Assembly (NCBI GenBank): GCA_005776735.1
Contig: SXOM01000369.1
Location: 1 to 15,788 of the forward strand
Length of the DNA: 15,788 bases
DNA from: Pseudomonadota bacterium
Lineage (GTDB): Bacteria > Myxococcota_A > UBA796 > SXON01
Direction: 5' to 3'
Shown here: positions 14,249-15,788 of the stretch, piece by piece
How the letters are laid out: the number at the start of each line of letters is the position of its first letter
Position numbering within the stretch: position 1 is the first letter of the stretch
Program-made: the position numbers and the translations under genes
The notes under the pieces: generated by a model
The model's input: only the letters and a program-made list of their open reading frames with translations
What the model was told of the DNA's origin: nothing
Databases searched by the model: none

Positions 14249-15162
14249 GCGTTCTCCTTCTGCTGCGGGAGTTTGCCGCGGTAGGGCTCGACGGCGATGT
14301 GCCCGTCGACGATGGTGGCCACTTCAGGATTGAAGGTTCGCCCGGCCTTGTCGGGGTCGACGCCGGGGACGACGCCGATGACCTTGCCGATGCGGAGCTG
14401 GGTGGGTCGAAGGTCGAAGGCGAGGATGAACGCCTTGTCCTCGCGCGTTCCGGCGTGGGCGAGCCCCTTGAGGGAACCGAGGACGACGATGCTGCCGCCG
14501 GCGATCACCTGCGCGCCGGGGTTGACGTCGCCGAAGATGGTGACGTCGCCGCCGAAGCGCACACACGCTCCGCTGCGGAGGGTGTGCCGGAGGGTGAGCG
14601 TGCGCTCGCCCAGGTCGGCGTCCGCTTCGTCGTCGGCGTCGCCCGCGGGGCTCACGATGTCGGTGGCGCTGTCCTCGGTCTGGAGCGACTCGGCGCGGCT
14701 GTCCGGGCCCACCGCGAAGAGCGCGGGGGACGTGGCCGACTCGTCGACGAGCATGACCTCGCGGCTCTGGGGCGCGTCGACCGGCTCGACCACCGCGGGC
14801 TCGACGGGGTCGGGCGGCGGCGCACCGACGGTGATCTTGAGCTTGAGCTCACGCTCCGCCATCCGTTGCAGTGCCGCGTTTTCGCACTGGAGGCCGACGA
14901 CCTCGACCTCGAACTCGTCCTTGCACAGGTGCACGAGTCGCCGGACCTCGAGGAGGTCGAGCTCGCGCTGTCCGAGCTCGAGGCGCACCCGCGCGCCGCG
15001 GAACCGGCCCGGCGGGTTGCCGAAGAGGTCGCGAAGCGCCAGGCGCAGCGAGTCCAGGCGCATCTGCGCGGGGAGCGTGAGCACCTGCACACCACCGGGT
15101 GCACCGCGGAGCTGCAACGTGGGAAGCGCGGAGAGATCGCGCTGGAGAGCGGGGTCGGACAT
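14245..15162 (-). CDS. minC: Septum site-determining protein MinC
   Basis: The 305-residue protein has the two-domain MinC layout. The N-terminal FtsZ-antagonist domain (about 14-112) includes LRLALRDLFG and VRLELGQRELDLLEV. The C-terminal right-handed beta-helix (about 187-293) shows the characteristic GDVTIFGDVNPGAQVIAGG and VLGSLKGLAHAG. LRSGAC (195-200) corresponds to the MinD-contact RSG motif; the following residue is Ala where E. coli has Gln. The two domains are joined by a long acidic, Pro/Ala-rich linker (about 113-185), which makes the protein clearly longer than E. coli MinC (231 residues). It is the first gene of minCDE. The sequence just upstream of the ATG is pyrimidine-rich, with no evident Shine-Dalgarno. 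Confidence 0.92.
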   Translation of the reverse strand: MSDPALQRDLSALPTLQLRGAPGGVQVLTLPAQMRLDSLRLALRDLFGNPPGRFRGARVRLELGQRELDLLEVRRLVHLCKDEFEVEVVGLQCENAALQRMAERELKLKITVGAPPPDPVEPAVVEPVDAPQSREVMLVDESATSPALFAVGPDSRAESLQTEDSATDIVSPAGDADDEADADLGERTLTLRHTLRSGACVRFGGDVTIFGDVNPGAQVIAGGSIVVLGSLKGLAHAGTREDKAFILAFDLRPTQLRIGKVIGVVPGVDPDKAGRTFNPEVATIVDGHIAVEPYRGKLPQQKENA

Positions 15163-15203
15163 GGAGGGCAGGGGGGCGGGGAGGGGTGCCGGGGGCCGGC
15201 GGA

Positions 15204-15223
15204 GCGAACCGGGGGAGGTTCGC
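15204..15223. other. Hairpin in the minC 5' leader
   Basis: GCGAACC and its exact complement GGTTCGC flank a 6-nt purine loop, giving a 7-bp stem about 42 nt upstream of the minC start. If the min transcript begins near 15230 this would be in its leader. No function is implied beyond the structure. Confidence 0.45.
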
Positions 15224-15236
15224 GGGAGGTGTTGTC

Positions 15237-15266
15237 AGAGTACCACGTTGCAGCCCTGCGATGCAA
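15237..15266 (-). promoter_or_regulatory. Candidate minCDE promoter
   Basis: Reading on the minus strand, TTGCAT (15266-15261) and TACTCT (15242-15237) are separated by 18 bp. Each matches the sigma-70 hexamers at 3 of 6 positions. The location, in a locally less GC-rich stretch 75-105 bp before minC, is right for a promoter, but the match is weak. Confidence 0.3.
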
Positions 15267-15298
15267 GAGGACTGTTGACACGACAAGAGGATTGTCAA
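15264..15298. promoter_or_regulatory. Tandem 20-bp-spaced CAAGAGG boxes with TTGACA inverted pair
   Basis: CAAGAGG occurs at 15264-15270 and again at 15284-15290, exactly 20 bp apart (about two helical turns). In the same stretch TTGACA (15275-15280) and TGTCAA (15293-15298) form an inverted pair with a 12-bp gap, so each strand carries a -35-like hexamer. The arrangement upstream of minC suggests a regulator site or overlapping promoter elements. No good -10 hexamer follows either TTGACA at normal spacing. Confidence 0.4.
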
Positions 15299-15368
15299 GG
15301 GCGATGCGCCGCGACCCTCCGACCTTCGCCGGGCGATGTCCGGCGCGCATCGCGCCGCGGGGCGCGGG

Positions 15369-15396
15369 GTTCCTGAACGAACGGTCGTTCAGGAAC
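15369..15396. promoter_or_regulatory. Perfect 28-bp palindrome resembling a TetR-family operator
   Basis: Two exact 12-bp arms (GTTCCTGAACGA and its complement) flank ACGG. The centre, GAACGAACGGTCGTTC, has the shape of operators bound by TetR-family repressors. The site lies about 206 bp upstream of minC and 20 bp before the repeat array. No TetR gene is in the window. It could instead be the end hairpin of a transcript coming from the right. Confidence 0.45.
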
Positions 15397-15415
15397 GGCA
15401 GGCGGCGACGCGCGG

Positions 15416-15562
15416 GGAGCGGCGCGCGATTCGCGGCGTTCGCCCGAGGCGCGGAGCGATCGAGCTCGCGTTGCGACGCGGAAGCGGCGGGGGTTGAGCG
15501 GCAACCCCCCGGTCTTCGGCGAGCACCTGGCGAACAATGGCGATCTCGGGCGGGCGCCGCTC
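15416..15562. repeat. Tandem repeat array, copy A (147 bp)
   Basis: This is the first full unit of a direct tandem repeat that begins GGAGCGGCGCGCGATTCGCGG and ends GGGCGCCGCTC. Compared with copy B it has six substitutions over 147 aligned bases and lacks two 21-bp minirepeats. It contains a hairpin GGGGGTTG-AGCGG-CAACCCCC (15487-15507). The region is open in several frames, but none looks like a protein. I read 15163-15788 as containing no gene. Confidence 0.9.
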
Positions 15563-15751
15563 GGAGCGGCGCGCGATTCGCGGCGTTTGCCCGTGGCGCG
15601 GAGCGATCGGGCTCGCGTTGCGACGCCAAAGCGGCGGGGGTGCTCGCCAAAGCGGCGGGGGTGCTCGCCAAAGCGGCGGGGGTTGAGCGGCAACCCCCCG
15701 GTCTTCGGCGAGCACCTGGCGAACAATGGCGATCTCGGGCGGGCGCTGCTC
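15563..15751. repeat. Tandem repeat array, copy B (189 bp)
   Basis: The second unit directly abuts copy A and is about 96% identical to it, apart from a 42-bp expansion made of two additional 21-bp minirepeats. The A/B boundary forms a hairpin (GCGCCGCT, loop CGG, AGCGGCGC at 15554-15572). At the B/C boundary the same stem has one C-to-T change that would keep a U-G pair in plus-strand RNA. Confidence 0.9.
15625..15687. repeat. 21-bp minisatellite, three units
   Basis: Units of GCCAAAGCGGCGGGGGTGCTC lie at 15625-15645, 15646-15666 and 15667-15687. The first two are identical; the third ends TTGAG and passes into the shared unit sequence. Copy A has a single variant unit at the same place. 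There are no unique spacers between units. Confidence 0.92.
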
Positions 15752-15788
15752 GGAGCGGCGCGCGATTCGCGGCGTTCGCCCGTGGCGC
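15752..15788. repeat. Tandem repeat array, copy C (cut by window edge)
   Basis: The first 37 bases of a third unit match copies A and B, sharing one variant base with each (C of the GCGTTCGC segment as in A, T of CCCGTGGC as in B). The array therefore continues to the right of the window with at least three units. Confidence 0.88.

Noticed and set aside
15275..15280. TTGACA as a plus-strand -35 box
   Set aside because: No acceptable -10 hexamer lies 16-18 bp downstream and no gene follows on the plus strand.
15625..15687. CRISPR-like array
   Set aside because: The 21-bp units are directly adjacent with no unique spacers, so this is a minisatellite.
15295..15726. Minus-strand open frame of 143 codons across the repeat array
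   Set aside because: Several frames are open here only because of GC content. In this frame the differences between copies are non-synonymous, the translation is Arg/Pro-rich, and the frame also crosses the 28-bp palindrome.

Overview
The window is very GC-rich with strong G/C third-position bias. It looks chromosomal and most likely comes from a member of the Myxococcota (myxobacteria and relatives). The best single clue is the secreted serine protease, whose tail (acidic linker, Gly-Gly-Cys, hydrophobic stretch, Arg cluster) has the form of a MYXO-CTERM sorting signal. Lipoproteins, a TPR protein, a large lipase-like lipoprotein and a beta-barrel protein fit a complex Gram-negative envelope. 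No rRNA, tRNA, insertion sequence, phage gene or CRISPR array was seen.

Layout, left to right. (1) 1-1368, minus strand: a thioredoxin-like lipoprotein followed by a TPR protein that runs off the left edge. (2) 1422-2726, plus: a plant-type glutamate-cysteine ligase (GshA), divergent from the thioredoxin gene. (3) 2727-3139: a 413-bp gap holding a 45-bp direct repeat and a perfect 30-bp palindrome. (4) 3140-5970, plus: a protein with two cyclic-nucleotide-binding-like domains, a family 2 glycosyltransferase with two C-terminal membrane helices, and an overlapping SAM methyltransferase. (5) 5971-6092: a convergent gap with a long inverted repeat. (6) 6093-12516, minus, transcribed right to left: MoaD, MoaE, trypsin-fold protease, a 999-residue lipase-like lipoprotein, and an outer-membrane barrel protein that overlaps it by 4 bp. 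(7) 12539-13096, plus: a small unknown lipoprotein starting 22 bp from the moaD start, followed by a strong hairpin. (8) 13155-15162, minus: minC-minD-minE, each pair joined by an ATGA overlap. (9) 15163-15788: the min leader and promoter region, a TetR-operator-like palindrome, and a nested tandem repeat array that reaches the right edge.

The best-defined functional unit is MinCDE, which places the division site by inhibiting FtsZ near the poles. MoaD and MoaE form molybdopterin synthase. GshA makes gamma-glutamylcysteine; no gshB is present here. The protease, lipase-like lipoprotein and barrel look like envelope or surface enzymes.

The most unusual observations are: a MinD whose deviant Walker A signature lysine is replaced by threonine; a near-identical 27-nt, 9-codon lipoprotein signal shared by two unrelated genes 11 kb apart; and the 147/189-bp tandem array with an internal 21-bp minisatellite. 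All calls come from reading the sequence; no database search was run.
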